A DNA stretch of 64,000 nt from an uncultured Gammaproteobacteria bacterium (GTDB lineage Bacteria; Pseudomonadota; Gammaproteobacteria; Enterobacterales; Psychrobiaceae), in assembly GCA_913060565.1 (NCBI GenBank), contig CAJXRU010000005.1, forward strand, positions 1-64,000, written 5' to 3'. Below the pieces are notes generated by a model that was not told the origin of the DNA, searched no databases, and worked only from the letters and a program-made list of their open reading frames with translations. The translations under genes and the position numbers were made by a program. Shown one piece after another: positions 26,433 to 35,188 of this stretch. Every line of letters starts with the position of its first letter. Position 1 is the stretch's first letter.

Positions 26433-27878
26433 TTAGAACAAACGATTTAATCCGTTCATTGCCGCCACTCGGTAAGCTTCGGCCATTGTTGGGTAGTTAA
26501 ACGTGGTATTAACAAAATACTCAATATTATTGCCGTCATCTTTCTGCTCCATAATCGCCTGTCCGATATGCACGATTTCTGAGCTACGCTCACCGAAACA
26601 ATGAATGCCTAGCAATTGTTTAGTGTCGCGATGGAACAACAGCTTTAAGAAACCAACATTAATACCACCGATTTGTGCGCGAGCAAGATGCTTAAACTGT
26701 GCACGGCCAACTTCATAAGGCACTTTTTGTTCCGTTAGCTCTTGCTCTGTTTTACCTACCGAACTAATTTCAGGAATGGTATAGATACCTGTAGGGATAT
26801 CATGGATAAGTGAACCTTCATCGTTACCACTGATCATTGCTTTTGCGGCGATACGGCCCTGATCGTAAGCGGCACTTGCAAGTGATGGATAGCCAATTAC
26901 ATCCCCAACAGCATACACATTTTCTACAGCTGTCTGATAATGTTCATTAACATCAACTTGGCCACGTGAATTAACGTTTAAGCCAATATTCTTAAGGCCT
27001 AGATCATGAGTATTACCAGTTCTGCCATTAGCAAATAAAATACAATCAGCGCGCATCTTCTTGCCGGACTCTAAATGAACAACAACGCCATTACCTGTGT
27101 CTTCTATTTTTTCATAAGACTCACTGTGACGAATAACGACACCACTATTCCAGAAATGATAAGACAGTGATTCACTTACTTCGGTATCGAGGAATGATAA
27201 TAAACGATCTCGGGTGTTGATTAGGTCAACACGAACCCCAAGACCTCTAAAGATCGATGCGTATTCAGAACCAATGACACCCGCGCCATAAATAATGATG
27301 CTCTTTGGGTCTTTATCAAGGGATAAAATAGAATCACTGTCGAAAATATGTGGGCTATTGAAATCGACGTCCGCTGGGCGGTATGGGCGAGAACCTGTAG
27401 CAATAACAAATTGATCAGCACTCAAATACTCTTTTTCGCCGCCTTCTTTAGAAATTTCGATTACGTTGGTATTAACGAACTGAGCGTGGCCAGTATAAAC
27501 AGGGCACTCGTTGCGCATGTAAAAGCCTTGGCGTAATTTCACTTGATCGCTAATAACGCGCTCGGTATGTTTTAAAATCGACTTAAATGAAAATTGCTTA
27601 CTAAAATCACCTTCAACATCGTAGCCACTGCGGCGAAATTCTACGATACGTGAAACAGAATGACGCAAAGCCTTTGATGGAATTGTTCCCCAATGAGTAC
27701 AACCACCGCCAACTTGAGGAGCTCGTTCTATAACGGCAACAGACTTTCCTTGTTTCGCTAATCCCATTGCGGCACCTTCACCACCTGGGCCGGTACCAAT
27801 TACGATAGCATCGTAATGATTAGAAATATTAAATTGCTCGCTAATTGCTGCTGGCGACGATTTCTTGGCTTTAGGCAC
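26433..27878 (-). CDS. sthA: Soluble pyridine nucleotide transhydrogenase (Si-specific)
   Basis: Cytoplasmic flavoprotein that moves hydride between NADPH and NAD, balancing the two pools. It has 481 residues of the disulfide oxidoreductase fold: FAD motif [20 protein letters not shown] (about 26-45) and NAD motif [20 protein letters not shown] (about 195-214). The redox-active position reads [16 protein letters not shown], with Thr in place of the second Cys, which is the mark of SthA versus lipoamide dehydrogenase. The dimerisation domain is C-terminal. It is divergent from the TonB receptor gene. Confidence 0.96.
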   Translation of the reverse strand: MPKAKKSSPAAISEQFNISNHYDAIVIGTGPGGEGAAMGLAKQGKSVAVIERAPQVGGGCTHWGTIPSKALRHSVSRIVEFRRSGYDVEGDFSKQFSFKSILKHTERVISDQVKLRQGFYMRNECPVYTGHAQFVNTNVIEISKEGGEKEYLSADQFVIATGSRPYRPADVDFNSPHIFDSDSILSLDKDPKSIIIYGAGVIGSEYASIFRGLGVRVDLINTRDRLLSFLDTEVSESLSYHFWNSGVVIRHSESYEKIEDTGNGVVVHLESGKKMRADCILFANGRTGNTHDLGLKNIGLNVNSRGQVDVNEHYQTAVENVYAVGDVIGYPSLASAAYDQGRIAAKAMISGNDEGSLIHDIPTGIYTIPEISSVGKTEQELTEQKVPYEVGRAQFKHLARAQIGGINVGFLKLLFHRDTKQLLGIHCFGERSSEIVHIGQAIMEQKDDGNNIEYFVNTTFNYPTMAEAYRVAAMNGLNRLF

Positions 27879-27997
27879 GTGTCGATCCTTATTATTAGAT
27901 TATTTGGCTACAAATATTAACGCGAGTGGTGATAAATCGCTATGTTTAATAAGCGTTCATTAGTCTTAGGCTACAACTCAGATTGTATAATTACTGC

Positions 27998-28025
27998 TTG
28001 ACATAGTTAGGTGATGTTATAACAT
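27998..28025 (+). promoter_or_regulatory. Promoter of the TonB receptor gene
   Basis: TTGACA (27998-28003) is a perfect -35 box. TAACAT (28020-28025), 16 bases later, is the best -10 and lies inside the palindrome ATGTTATAACAT (28014-28025). A repressor bound there would block transcription. Confidence 0.6.
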
Positions 28026-28052
28026 TTGTCTTGTTATGTTGTAACGTTACAA
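28014..28052. promoter_or_regulatory. Tandem palindromes at the TonB receptor promoter (Zur-like)
   Basis: ATGTTATAACAT (28014-28025) and TTGTAACGTTACAA (28039-28052) are perfect palindromes with centres 26 bp apart. GTTATGTTGTAAC (28033-28045) between them agrees with the Zur core GTTATAATATAAC at 10 of 13 positions. The metal-receptor gene downstream makes Zur the likely regulator, but this is inference. Confidence 0.6.
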
Positions 28053-28065
28053 TTTGGAATCTGAA

Positions 28066-30228
28066 ATGAATACTAAAAAATCACTACTCGCGACGCTAAT
28101 TTGCATGTCGTGTGTCCCTGCTCATGCTAATGAAAAAGCGCCTAAAGATGCTGATAAGAAAGCTAAAACTGAAACTATTGTGGTTCGCAGTAATGCGCAT
28201 TTATTACGTAGTGATTTAGATTCTTTAATTTCTTCAACGCTTATTGAACGTGAACAACTCGACATGATGCAGGCAAGCAGTCTTGGTGAAACATTAAAGT
28301 TTACGCCTGGTATTCATGCTAATTATTATGGTCCTAGCTCATCACGCCCGATTATTCGTGGTTTAGATGGTCCTCGCGTGAAGATTCTGCAAAATGGATT
28401 AGCTGCTGGCGATGCTTCTGCTAGTGCACCTGATCACCAAGTTAGTAGTGAAGTGAGCACTGCAACACAGATTGAAGTGTTACGAGGTCCTGCAACCTTG
28501 TTACATGGGAGCGGTGCTATCGGTGGTGTTGTTAATGTCATTGATGAGCGTATTCCTACTAAATTATCTGATGAAATTTCTGGTGAAGTGATTGGAGCAT
28601 TTTCAACCGTAGATGACGCTAAAGATGCTGCATTTTCTATCAGTGGCTCAAGCGGAAACTGGGCATTTTATGCTGATGGTTTTGCAAAAGACGCGAATGA
28701 GACAAATATTCCCGTGCTTGCTGCTCATGAAGAGCACGATGAACATGAAGAAGAAGATCATGATGAGCATGAAGAAGAAGGCCATGATGAACACGAAGAG
28801 TCTACGCGTAAGGTTATTGAAAATAGTCAAAACCGCAGTGATGGTTTCACATTAGGCACTAGCTACATTACCGACAGTTTTATGATGGGTTTCGCTTTTG
28901 GTTCAACGAGTTCTAAATATGGCTTAGTAGGGCATTCTCATGAAGAACATGAACATGAAGAAGAGCACGAAGAAGAAGGTCATGATGAGCATGCGGATGA
29001 AATGCTACCATTTGTTTTAACAGAGCAAGACAGAACACAATTTAATGCGAAATGGTTTGATTTAGGTAATGGCATTGAGTCTATTTCTCTTAAAGCGGTA
29101 CATGTTGACTACAAGCTTCAAGAAATAGAAGAAGGTGCAGTTGGCACTCAGATCACTAATAAAACTGACGAAGTGAAATTGCAGTTGAATCACAACTGGA
29201 TTGAGCAATGGCAGGGTATCGTTGGCGTTCACATTCAGAATGATTCAACAACACCTGTTGGCGCAGAAGCTAATTCTCCAGCAACAAAAACAAATGCAAC
29301 TGCGATTTTTGCAACGCAACGTCGTCAATTAGGTGCTGCACAATGGCATTTAGGCGCTCGTATTGAACAGGTAGACATTAAACCTACATTAACTCAAGCT
29401 AATGCACTATCGAGCATTGATTTTACGCCTGTTAGCTGGGCTGCTGGTGTTGATTGGGCGATGACTGAAAACCAACAATTGTTAGTAAATTTAAGTCATA
29501 GTCAACGAGCGCTGAGTGCGAGCGAATTATTTGCCTTTGGTGAGCATTTAGGAACGCAAACTTTCGATGTTGGTACATATTTTAATATGGGCGTAGTCGA
29601 TGGTAATGCGACTCACCAACCAACAACACAATTTAATAAATTAGAAACAGAAGACGCCAATACGTTAGATATTGGTTGGCGCTATGAGGGTGGTGATTTT
29701 GTTTTCGCTACTTCTGCGTTCTATAGTCGCGTTAATAATTATGCATATCGCGAACGTGTTGTTGAGGGGAGTGGTGAATTACCTGTTTATCAATATCGCC
29801 AAAATGATGCCAAGTTATATGGTGGTGAAGTTCAGTTTAGTTATTTCTTTAATGAACAATTAACCTTTAGTTCGTTTGTTGACTATTCGCAAGTACAGCT
29901 AACATCAGGAGAAGATTTACCACGCATTCCACCGTTACGTATTAAGAATACATTGAACTGGGAACATATGGATTGGCATTACAATGTTGGTGTGACAACG
30001 TATGCTAAGCAGGATAAAGTAGGCCAGTTTGAAGAAGAAACTGACGGTTATACACTAGTAGATGTTGGTGTGTATAAACATCAAAATATATCTGTTGGTC
30101 AGCTTAAGTATTTCTTAAAAGTAAATAACCTGTTTGATGAAGAAGCACGAGTACATAGCTCTTTCTTAAAAGAACAGGCACCATTACCTGGTGTTAATGT
30201 TAAATTAGGTGTGCGTTGGACATTCTAA
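28066..30228 (+). CDS. TonB-dependent outer-membrane receptor, ZnuD-like (zinc) with His/Glu-rich loops
   Basis: A 720-residue receptor predicted to import zinc across the outer membrane. It has a signal peptide (about 1-22), then a plug domain (about 40-165) with SSSRPIIRGLDGPRVKILQNGLAAGDASASAPDHQV and VLRGPATLLHGSGAIGGVVNVIDERIP, close to ZnuD. A 22-strand barrel follows, ending in the C-terminal Phe (VRWTF). Two extracellular-loop-type insertions, residues about 221-246 and 290-312, each hold seven His among Asp/Glu. The start is ATG at 28066 behind GGAATC; a TTG four codons earlier is in frame. No partner transporter is adjacent. Confidence 0.93.
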   Translation: MNTKKSLLATLICMSCVPAHANEKAPKDADKKAKTETIVVRSNAHLLRSDLDSLISSTLIEREQLDMMQASSLGETLKFTPGIHANYYGPSSSRPIIRGLDGPRVKILQNGLAAGDASASAPDHQVSSEVSTATQIEVLRGPATLLHGSGAIGGVVNVIDERIPTKLSDEISGEVIGAFSTVDDAKDAAFSISGSSGNWAFYADGFAKDANETNIPVLAAHEEHDEHEEEDHDEHEEEGHDEHEESTRKVIENSQNRSDGFTLGTSYITDSFMMGFAFGSTSSKYGLVGHSHEEHEHEEEHEEEGHDEHADEMLPFVLTEQDRTQFNAKWFDLGNGIESISLKAVHVDYKLQEIEEGAVGTQITNKTDEVKLQLNHNWIEQWQGIVGVHIQNDSTTPVGAEANSPATKTNATAIFATQRRQLGAAQWHLGARIEQVDIKPTLTQANALSSIDFTPVSWAAGVDWAMTENQQLLVNLSHSQRALSASELFAFGEHLGTQTFDVGTYFNMGVVDGNATHQPTTQFNKLETEDANTLDIGWRYEGGDFVFATSAFYSRVNNYAYRERVVEGSGELPVYQYRQNDAKLYGGEVQFSYFFNEQLTFSSFVDYSQVQLTSGEDLPRIPPLRIKNTLNWEHMDWHYNVGVTTYAKQDKVGQFEEETDGYTLVDVGVYKHQNISVGQLKYFLKVNNLFDEEARVHSSFLKEQAPLPGVNVKLGVRWTF

Positions 30229-30282
30229 TGAAACAGATATTCAAGCCACTTTGAGATATGCATCTAGAGGTGAGTGAATACT

Positions 30283-30312
30283 AAAGCCGTTTTGATTTCA
30301 AAACGGCTTTTT
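30283..30312. terminator. Intrinsic terminator of the TonB receptor gene
   Basis: AAAGCCGTTTTGA (30283-30295), two loop bases, TCAAAACGGCTTT (30298-30310), then T: a 13-bp stem between convergent genes. Confidence 0.92.
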
Positions 30313-30320
30313 TATTGGTG

Positions 30321-30683
30321 TTAATTGATAGTCACTATGGTTGTCTGATTTGCGATAGGGTGTTTTACCGCTGCGAAATCGGTGATAGTGACATTACCTC
30401 TTCGGTATCTATTAATATGTTTTGCTGTACGTTGCGCATTATATTTGGCAGCAAAATTTGCGATGTTTTCACCATTACAAAGGGTCGCTTGAGCAACGTG
30501 TCGATCGCTTAATCCAGAGTTATCTACTTGCTGATTGTATTGCATCAAATTGTTGTTCGCTGCGGCAACACAAAATTTTGTGTAGGTACTATCATTTCCC
30601 GCAACAAACTTAAACTCACCAGCTTGTGCCGAGCTAGCGCAAAATATTATTCCCGAGATTAAAGTAACTGTTAATGCTTTCAT
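30321..30683 (-). CDS. DUF3718 domain-containing exported protein
   Basis: A 120-residue small secreted protein with a signal peptide (about 1-22, ending SAQA). The DUF3718 pattern FKFVAGNDSTYTKFCVAAANNNLMQY and LSDRHVAQATLCNGENIANFAAKYN is present, with two Cys likely to pair in the periplasm. The family is common in Shewanella, Colwellia and relatives and has no known function. The ATG at 30681-30683 has GGAG at good spacing; the longer frame adds four residues. Confidence 0.85.
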   Translation of the reverse strand: MKALTVTLISGIIFCASSAQAGEFKFVAGNDSTYTKFCVAAANNNLMQYNQQVDNSGLSDRHVAQATLCNGENIANFAAKYNAQRTAKHINRYRRGNVTITDFAAVKHPIANQTTIVTIN

Positions 30684-31035
30684 GATGTTCTCCATAATTA
30701 TTAAATGTGTCTTCTGATAGAACGATCACCAATTGAAATGAGAGCTCGGTAATTTTTGTTCTGTCCTTCTATAAAGTATTCATTCGAGCAATAAACTCTC
30801 AGTGATAAATTTTGCAAATGTAAATGAATGTATTTCGAAACAGTTATTGATGTAATGTTTACAATTGCTCTAATGCATTGTTTTGTCGGTTGTAATGATG
30901 GGCAATAGATCGTTTTAGGGCTGAAAATTAGGTAGTGTTGGGAAACTATTTGTAACATCAGGCTCAATTCTAAGCCGAGAAATTGAGATAATTCGTGCAA
31001 TATTAAATGAGTAATCATGAGGAAGGAGTTTTAAT
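30684..31035. other. Intergenic region between the DUF3718 and sigma-factor genes
   Basis: A 352-bp divergent promoter region. The notable structure is CTCAATT (30963-30969) / AATTGAG (30981-30987), an inverted repeat with an 11-base spacer about 50 bp before the sigma-factor start. A 105-codon minus-strand frame (30701-31018) has no ribosome site and odd composition and is not called. Confidence 0.5.
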
Positions 31036-31611
31036 ATGCGCGAAATTCATCAACCTTTACCAAGAGAATCTCTAACTTGTGAGCATTTATGCCAGCGTGT
31101 TGCTTCTCAAGAGGCGGGGGCAGAGGTTGACACTGTTAATCTTCTACTGCCTTTCCTAACCAAAAAGCTAGCAATGAAAGCCGATATGAACTTGGTGGCA
31201 GATCTTGTTCAAGAGACATTAATGGCATTAATAGTAAAAATGCGCGCTGGAAAAATACAGCAACCTTCCGCCCTCAAATATTACGCTTATTCAATCGCTA
31301 ACCATCTTTTGATAAAGCAGATGACTATTGCCAAGCGTATGCAAGAAATTGATATTGATGATTTAGAGTTGATGGCAGGTACGCCATCGGTAGAGCAAGT
31401 GCTTGAACTGCAACAACAACGACTTGTATTAATGACTGCGATAAGCAAAATGCCGCAACAGCGTGATAGAACTATATTGACTGCCTTGTTCATTGGTATG
31501 CAAGACAAGTTAGCTGTGTGTCAGCAGTGGGATATTCTTCCTGCTGACTATGACCGTATTGTGTCGCGGGCTAAACAACGGCTAACTGCCATTGTTAACG
31601 CGCAAGATTAA
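31036..31611 (+). CDS. Sigma-70 family (ECF-like) RNA polymerase sigma factor, orphan
   Basis: A 191-residue protein with a region-2-like segment (about 40-105: LLLPFLTKKLAMKADMNLVADLVQETLMALIVKM...ALKYYAYSIANHLL) including the DLVQET pattern of ECF sigma factors. The C-terminal half (about 125-190) is region-4-like but weak (MPQQRDRTILTALFIGMQDKLAVCQQWDI..YDRIVSRAKQRL). An AAGGAG ribosome site precedes the ATG. No anti-sigma gene is adjacent: the next gene is convergent and its stop abuts this one. Targets are unknown, and it may be a divergent or atypical sigma. Confidence 0.75.
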   Translation: MREIHQPLPRESLTCEHLCQRVASQEAGAEVDTVNLLLPFLTKKLAMKADMNLVADLVQETLMALIVKMRAGKIQQPSALKYYAYSIANHLLIKQMTIAKRMQEIDIDDLELMAGTPSVEQVLELQQQRLVLMTAISKMPQQRDRTILTALFIGMQDKLAVCQQWDILPADYDRIVSRAKQRLTAIVNAQD

Positions 31612-32124
31612 CTAGCCCTGCCAATACTTTTCAAACAGATTTGGATAGCTTGTTTTAAGGTATTTTCGAGTGTCTTTAAACCGCTTACCAAACGGTTGGC
31701 TTTGACCTGAGGGTACATAAGGAAGCTCGTGTTCATTGCGTTCTTCAAAGAGCTGGCCAGCAATTAGATCGTACTCTTCTAGGTACGGATTGGCGAAGCC
31801 TTCTTTATCTTGCGCAATATCTAGATTCGCTAAAGTATCTGGCTTTTTCAATGCTTGCTCGAAGGTTTCTTGACCACGAGAAATTAACCAACAGCGAAAC
31901 TCTGCAAAGGCGTATTCACTGTTGCATCCAGCAATAATAAAAGCCGCACCCCAAACTCTCCATGTATAGCTGTCACGCATTTTTAAACTAAAGTGTTTGT
32001 CGAATGCGGCAAGTTGCTCGTCGTCTAACGGCGTTAATTTTTCGCTAAGTTGCTCTGCCAGTTCATCTGAACCAGCGAGCGGGTTGGCGGCGGTTACCAG
32101 TTGCCAAAATTCAATTTCTGTCAT
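31612..32124 (-). CDS. DUF4240 domain-containing protein
   Basis: A 170-residue cytoplasmic protein. The N-terminal half matches DUF4240 (MTEIEFWQLV...LTPLDDEQLAAFDKHFSLKMRDSYTWRVWGAAFIIAGCNSEYAFAEFRCWLISRGQETFEQAL). The C-terminal part is charged and includes FEERNEHELPYVPSGQ. The family has no known function and appears in bacterial accessory genes. The stop codon directly abuts the convergent sigma-factor stop. Confidence 0.82.
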   Translation of the reverse strand: MTEIEFWQLVTAANPLAGSDELAEQLSEKLTPLDDEQLAAFDKHFSLKMRDSYTWRVWGAAFIIAGCNSEYAFAEFRCWLISRGQETFEQALKKPDTLANLDIAQDKEGFANPYLEEYDLIAGQLFEERNEHELPYVPSGQSQPFGKRFKDTRKYLKTSYPNLFEKYWQG

Positions 32125-32167
32125 GATTTAATTTAGAGAGTAAATAATGCCGTCAATGATACCTCAG

Positions 32168-33103
32168 TTAACATTCATGTGCAGCTTCAAGTACTTTCTG
32201 TCTAAACCAAATATGACTGGCATCATGGTGTAATAAGGGAGACCAAATCATTTTTAATTCTATTTCTGGAATATCAAACGGTGGCTCCAATAAAGTAAAA
32301 CGTGGTGCCGTAATAAAACGTGCAGCTGCTTTGCTTGGTAGCGTCGCAATGAGTTGATCTTCGAGAGCAAGCTGAATGGCTACATTGTAGTTACGGGTAA
32401 AGACGCGAATATCGCGTTTTTCGCCTATGTTCGCTAATGCTTCATCCACCCAACCAAGCTTTTGCACGTCTTTGGGATCCATACCAACGCCAACACCGAA
32501 TCCTGTTTTAGATACCCAAATATGTTTAGCGCGTAAGTAGTTTTGAAGCCCAAAGCGTTTCACCATCGGGTTATCTGAGGCCATTAAACACGTGAAATTA
32601 TCATGCCATAGTGTTTTTTGATGGAATGATTGTGGTAATTCTTCAAAGCGGTTAATTGCCATATCAACTTTACCGGCTTCAACGTCGTGAAAATTAATAT
32701 CACTAGGCGTCATGATATCGATGCTGATATTGGGTGCGATTTTACTAAGGTTGCTTAAAAGTTTTGGCACTAATGTAGACGCTGCATAGTCACTGGCCAT
32801 CAAACGAAATACCCGATCGCTAGTTGCTGGATTGAAATTATCCTCACTTTGCAACGCTTCTTCTAGCTCTAATAAAATTTTTCTAATGACGGGGGCTAAG
32901 GCTTGAGAGCGCTCTGTCGGCGCCATGCCATCAGATGTTCTAACAAGAATTGGATCATTAAATAGATTACGTAATCGTTTCAAGCCATTACTCATTGCAG
33001 GTTGAGTGATATTGAGTTGATTGGCTGCTCTCGTTACGTTTTTTTCGCGCAACAAAACGTCTAGGTAGATAAGTAAGTTAAGATCTATTTTATTAATATT
33101 CAT
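32168..33103 (-). CDS. LysR family transcriptional regulator
   Basis: A 311-residue regulator. The N-terminal winged helix (about 5-65: LNLLIYLDVLLREKNVTRAANQLNITQPAMSNGLKRLRNLFNDPILVRTSDGMAPT) is NodD/LinR-like, and a LysR effector-binding domain follows (about 90-300). It is divergent from aceA across a 387-bp region, so it may control isocitrate lyase or the glyoxylate shunt. The effector is unknown. A TTTGAAA/TTTCAAA inverted repeat lies 50 bp upstream of its own start. Confidence 0.9.
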   Translation of the reverse strand: MNINKIDLNLLIYLDVLLREKNVTRAANQLNITQPAMSNGLKRLRNLFNDPILVRTSDGMAPTERSQALAPVIRKILLELEEALQSEDNFNPATSDRVFRLMASDYAASTLVPKLLSNLSKIAPNISIDIMTPSDINFHDVEAGKVDMAINRFEELPQSFHQKTLWHDNFTCLMASDNPMVKRFGLQNYLRAKHIWVSKTGFGVGVGMDPKDVQKLGWVDEALANIGEKRDIRVFTRNYNVAIQLALEDQLIATLPSKAAARFITAPRFTLLEPPFDIPEIELKMIWSPLLHHDASHIWFRQKVLEAAHEC

Positions 33104-33490
33104 GTGACTGATGCTCGCGATAAAAAATATAACTTACCTTAATGATTGATTGTTTGAAAGTAAAATTTCAAATGCCTGTTTAATTATTGTTGTGAAGTAG
33201 ACAAAAGTATAGTTGTTTGTAATTTAACCAGTGATTTTGGGCGATGGTAAACTCGATATCTGTGTAACACGCGTTAGTAAAGGTCATTATCTATTATCAA
33301 AGCGTGAAGTTAATTTCCATATGCGCTCTCGCAGAGCGCATTACTTAACGTAGGTATTTACCGAGTGAATGTTCGCAATAATAATTATAAAGTATTTTTA
33401 TAGTGGTTAGCTCGGCTAGTATTTAATCAAACCACGGCACTATGTAAGCCGCTCTACAATAAATATTACTGATACGAAGGAAGAATGCTT
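33104..33490. other. Divergent regulatory region between the lysR gene and aceA
   Basis: It holds an inverted repeat TTTGAAA-N6-TTTCAAA (33153-33172), a possible LysR or other operator. It also holds a perfect hairpin ATGCGCTCT-CGC-AGAGCGCAT (33321-33341), about 150 bp before aceA. The hairpin lacks a T-tract, so it is probably not a terminator. No coding sequence is seen. Confidence 0.55.
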
Positions 33491-35086
33491 ATGTCTACAT
33501 ACACTACTGAAATCGACAACGTTGCAAACCTATGTCAACAACAAGGCGAAGCATGGAGTGCGATTAACCCAGAATCTGTTGCTCGTATGAAATTGCAAAA
33601 TCAATTTAAAACGGGCTTAGATATCGCTCGTTATACGGCCGGTATCATGCGCCGTGATATGGAAAACTACGATAACGATTCTAGTAAATACACTCAGTCA
33701 CTAGGTTGTTGGCATGGCTTTATCGGTCAGCAAAAAATGATTTCGATTAAAAAGCATTTTGAAAATACAGATCGTCGTTACCTATACCTTTCTGGTTGGA
33801 TGGTTGCAGCACTTCGTTCAGATTTTGGTCCATTACCTGATCAATCAATGCACGAAAAAACGTCAGTATCAGGTCTCATTGAAGAGCTATATACTTTCCT
33901 TCGCCAAGCTGATGCGCGTGAGCTCGGCGGTTTCTTCCGCGAGTTAGATGCGGCGAGAAAAAGCGGTGATGAAGTAGAAGCGGCACGTGTTCAGGCTAAA
34001 ATCGATGGCCATGTAACTCATGTCGTGCCAATTATTGCTGATATCGATGCTGGTTTTGGTAACGCTGAAGCCACTTACTTACTGGCTAAGCAAATGATTG
34101 AAGCAGGTGCATGTTGTATCCAGCTAGAGAACCAAGTATCTGACGAAAAACAATGTGGTCACCAAGACGGTAAAGTTACAGTTCCTCATTCAGACTTCTT
34201 AGCGAAGATTAATGCGGTACGTTATGCCTTCCTTGAGCTAGGTGTTGATGATGGTGTTATCGTTGCGCGTACTGATTCATTGGGTGCTGGCTTAACTAAA
34301 CAAATCGCTGTAACAAATGAACCAGGTGATTTAGGTGATCAATACAATGCGTTCTTAGACGTTGAAGAAGTTGATGCGGCTGATATCCAAAACGGTGATG
34401 TTATTTTAAATCGCGACGGTAAATTAGTTCGCCCTAAGCGTTTAGCAAGTAACTTATTCCAGTTTAAACAAGGTACAGGTGAAGCACGTTGTATTCTTGA
34501 CTGTATTACGTCATTACAAAATGGTGCTGATTTATTGTGGATTGAAACTGAGAAACCCCACGTTGCGCAAATCGGTGGCATGGTAAATGAAATCCGTAAA
34601 GTGATTCCAAATGCTAAGCTTGTTTACAACAACTCGCCTTCGTTCAACTGGACGCTAAACTTCCGTCAGCAAGTATTTGATGCAATGGTAGAAGCGGGTG
34701 AAGATGTGAGTGCTTATAATCGTGACAACCTAATGAGTGTTGATTACGATGACACTGAATTATCTAAAACCGCTGATGAGAAAATTCGTACTTTCCAAGC
34801 TGATGCAGCACGTGAAGCTGGTATCTTCCATCATCTAATTACGTTACCAACTTATCATACGGCTGCTCTCTCAACCGATAACTTGGCTAAAGAGTACTTC
34901 GGTGACAAGGGGATGTTGGGTTACGTTGAAGGTGTACAACGTAAGGAAATACGTCAAGGCATTGCCTGTGTTAAACATCAAAACATGGCTGGCTCTGATA
35001 TGGGTGATGACCATAAAGAATACTTCGCTGGCGATGCAGCACTAAAAGCGGCAGGTGAAGATAACACCATGAATCAATTTGGTTAA
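33491..35086 (+). CDS. aceA: Isocitrate lyase, long isoform
   Basis: Glyoxylate-shunt enzyme that splits isocitrate to succinate and glyoxylate. At 531 residues it is the long isoform known from Pseudomonas and Colwellia rather than the 434-residue enteric form. The catalytic loop reads KQCGHQDGKVTVPHSDF (about 216), where enterics have KKCGH. GFGNAEATYLLAKQMIEAGACCIQLENQ and YNNSPSFNW are present. The ATG at 33491 has AAGGA nine bases upstream; the ATG at 33485 is too close to it. Malate synthase is not in the window. Confidence 0.96.
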   Translation: MSTYTTEIDNVANLCQQQGEAWSAINPESVARMKLQNQFKTGLDIARYTAGIMRRDMENYDNDSSKYTQSLGCWHGFIGQQKMISIKKHFENTDRRYLYLSGWMVAALRSDFGPLPDQSMHEKTSVSGLIEELYTFLRQADARELGGFFRELDAARKSGDEVEAARVQAKIDGHVTHVVPIIADIDAGFGNAEATYLLAKQMIEAGACCIQLENQVSDEKQCGHQDGKVTVPHSDFLAKINAVRYAFLELGVDDGVIVARTDSLGAGLTKQIAVTNEPGDLGDQYNAFLDVEEVDAADIQNGDVILNRDGKLVRPKRLASNLFQFKQGTGEARCILDCITSLQNGADLLWIETEKPHVAQIGGMVNEIRKVIPNAKLVYNNSPSFNWTLNFRQQVFDAMVEAGEDVSAYNRDNLMSVDYDDTELSKTADEKIRTFQADAAREAGIFHHLITLPTYHTAALSTDNLAKEYFGDKGMLGYVEGVQRKEIRQGIACVKHQNMAGSDMGDDHKEYFAGDAALKAAGEDNTMNQFG

Positions 35087-35106
35087 ATTAATTATCAACT
35101 AAGCGT

Positions 35107-35134
35107 AAGCCTCGAGATGACTCGGGGCTTTTTT
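35107..35134 (+). terminator. Intrinsic terminator of aceA
   Basis: AAGCCTCGAG (35107-35116), loop ATGA, CTCGGGGCTT (35121-35130) with one G-U pair, then T. Confidence 0.88.
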
Positions 35135-35188
35135 GTATCTGCAGTTCTGCTATCCTACAGTCATATTTTCACTTTATTCTAATTTTTC

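Noticed and set aside
30701-31018. 105-codon minus-strand reading frame as a gene
   Set aside because: No ribosome site. It fills a divergent promoter region and has a Leu/Ile/His-rich composition unlike neighbouring proteins.
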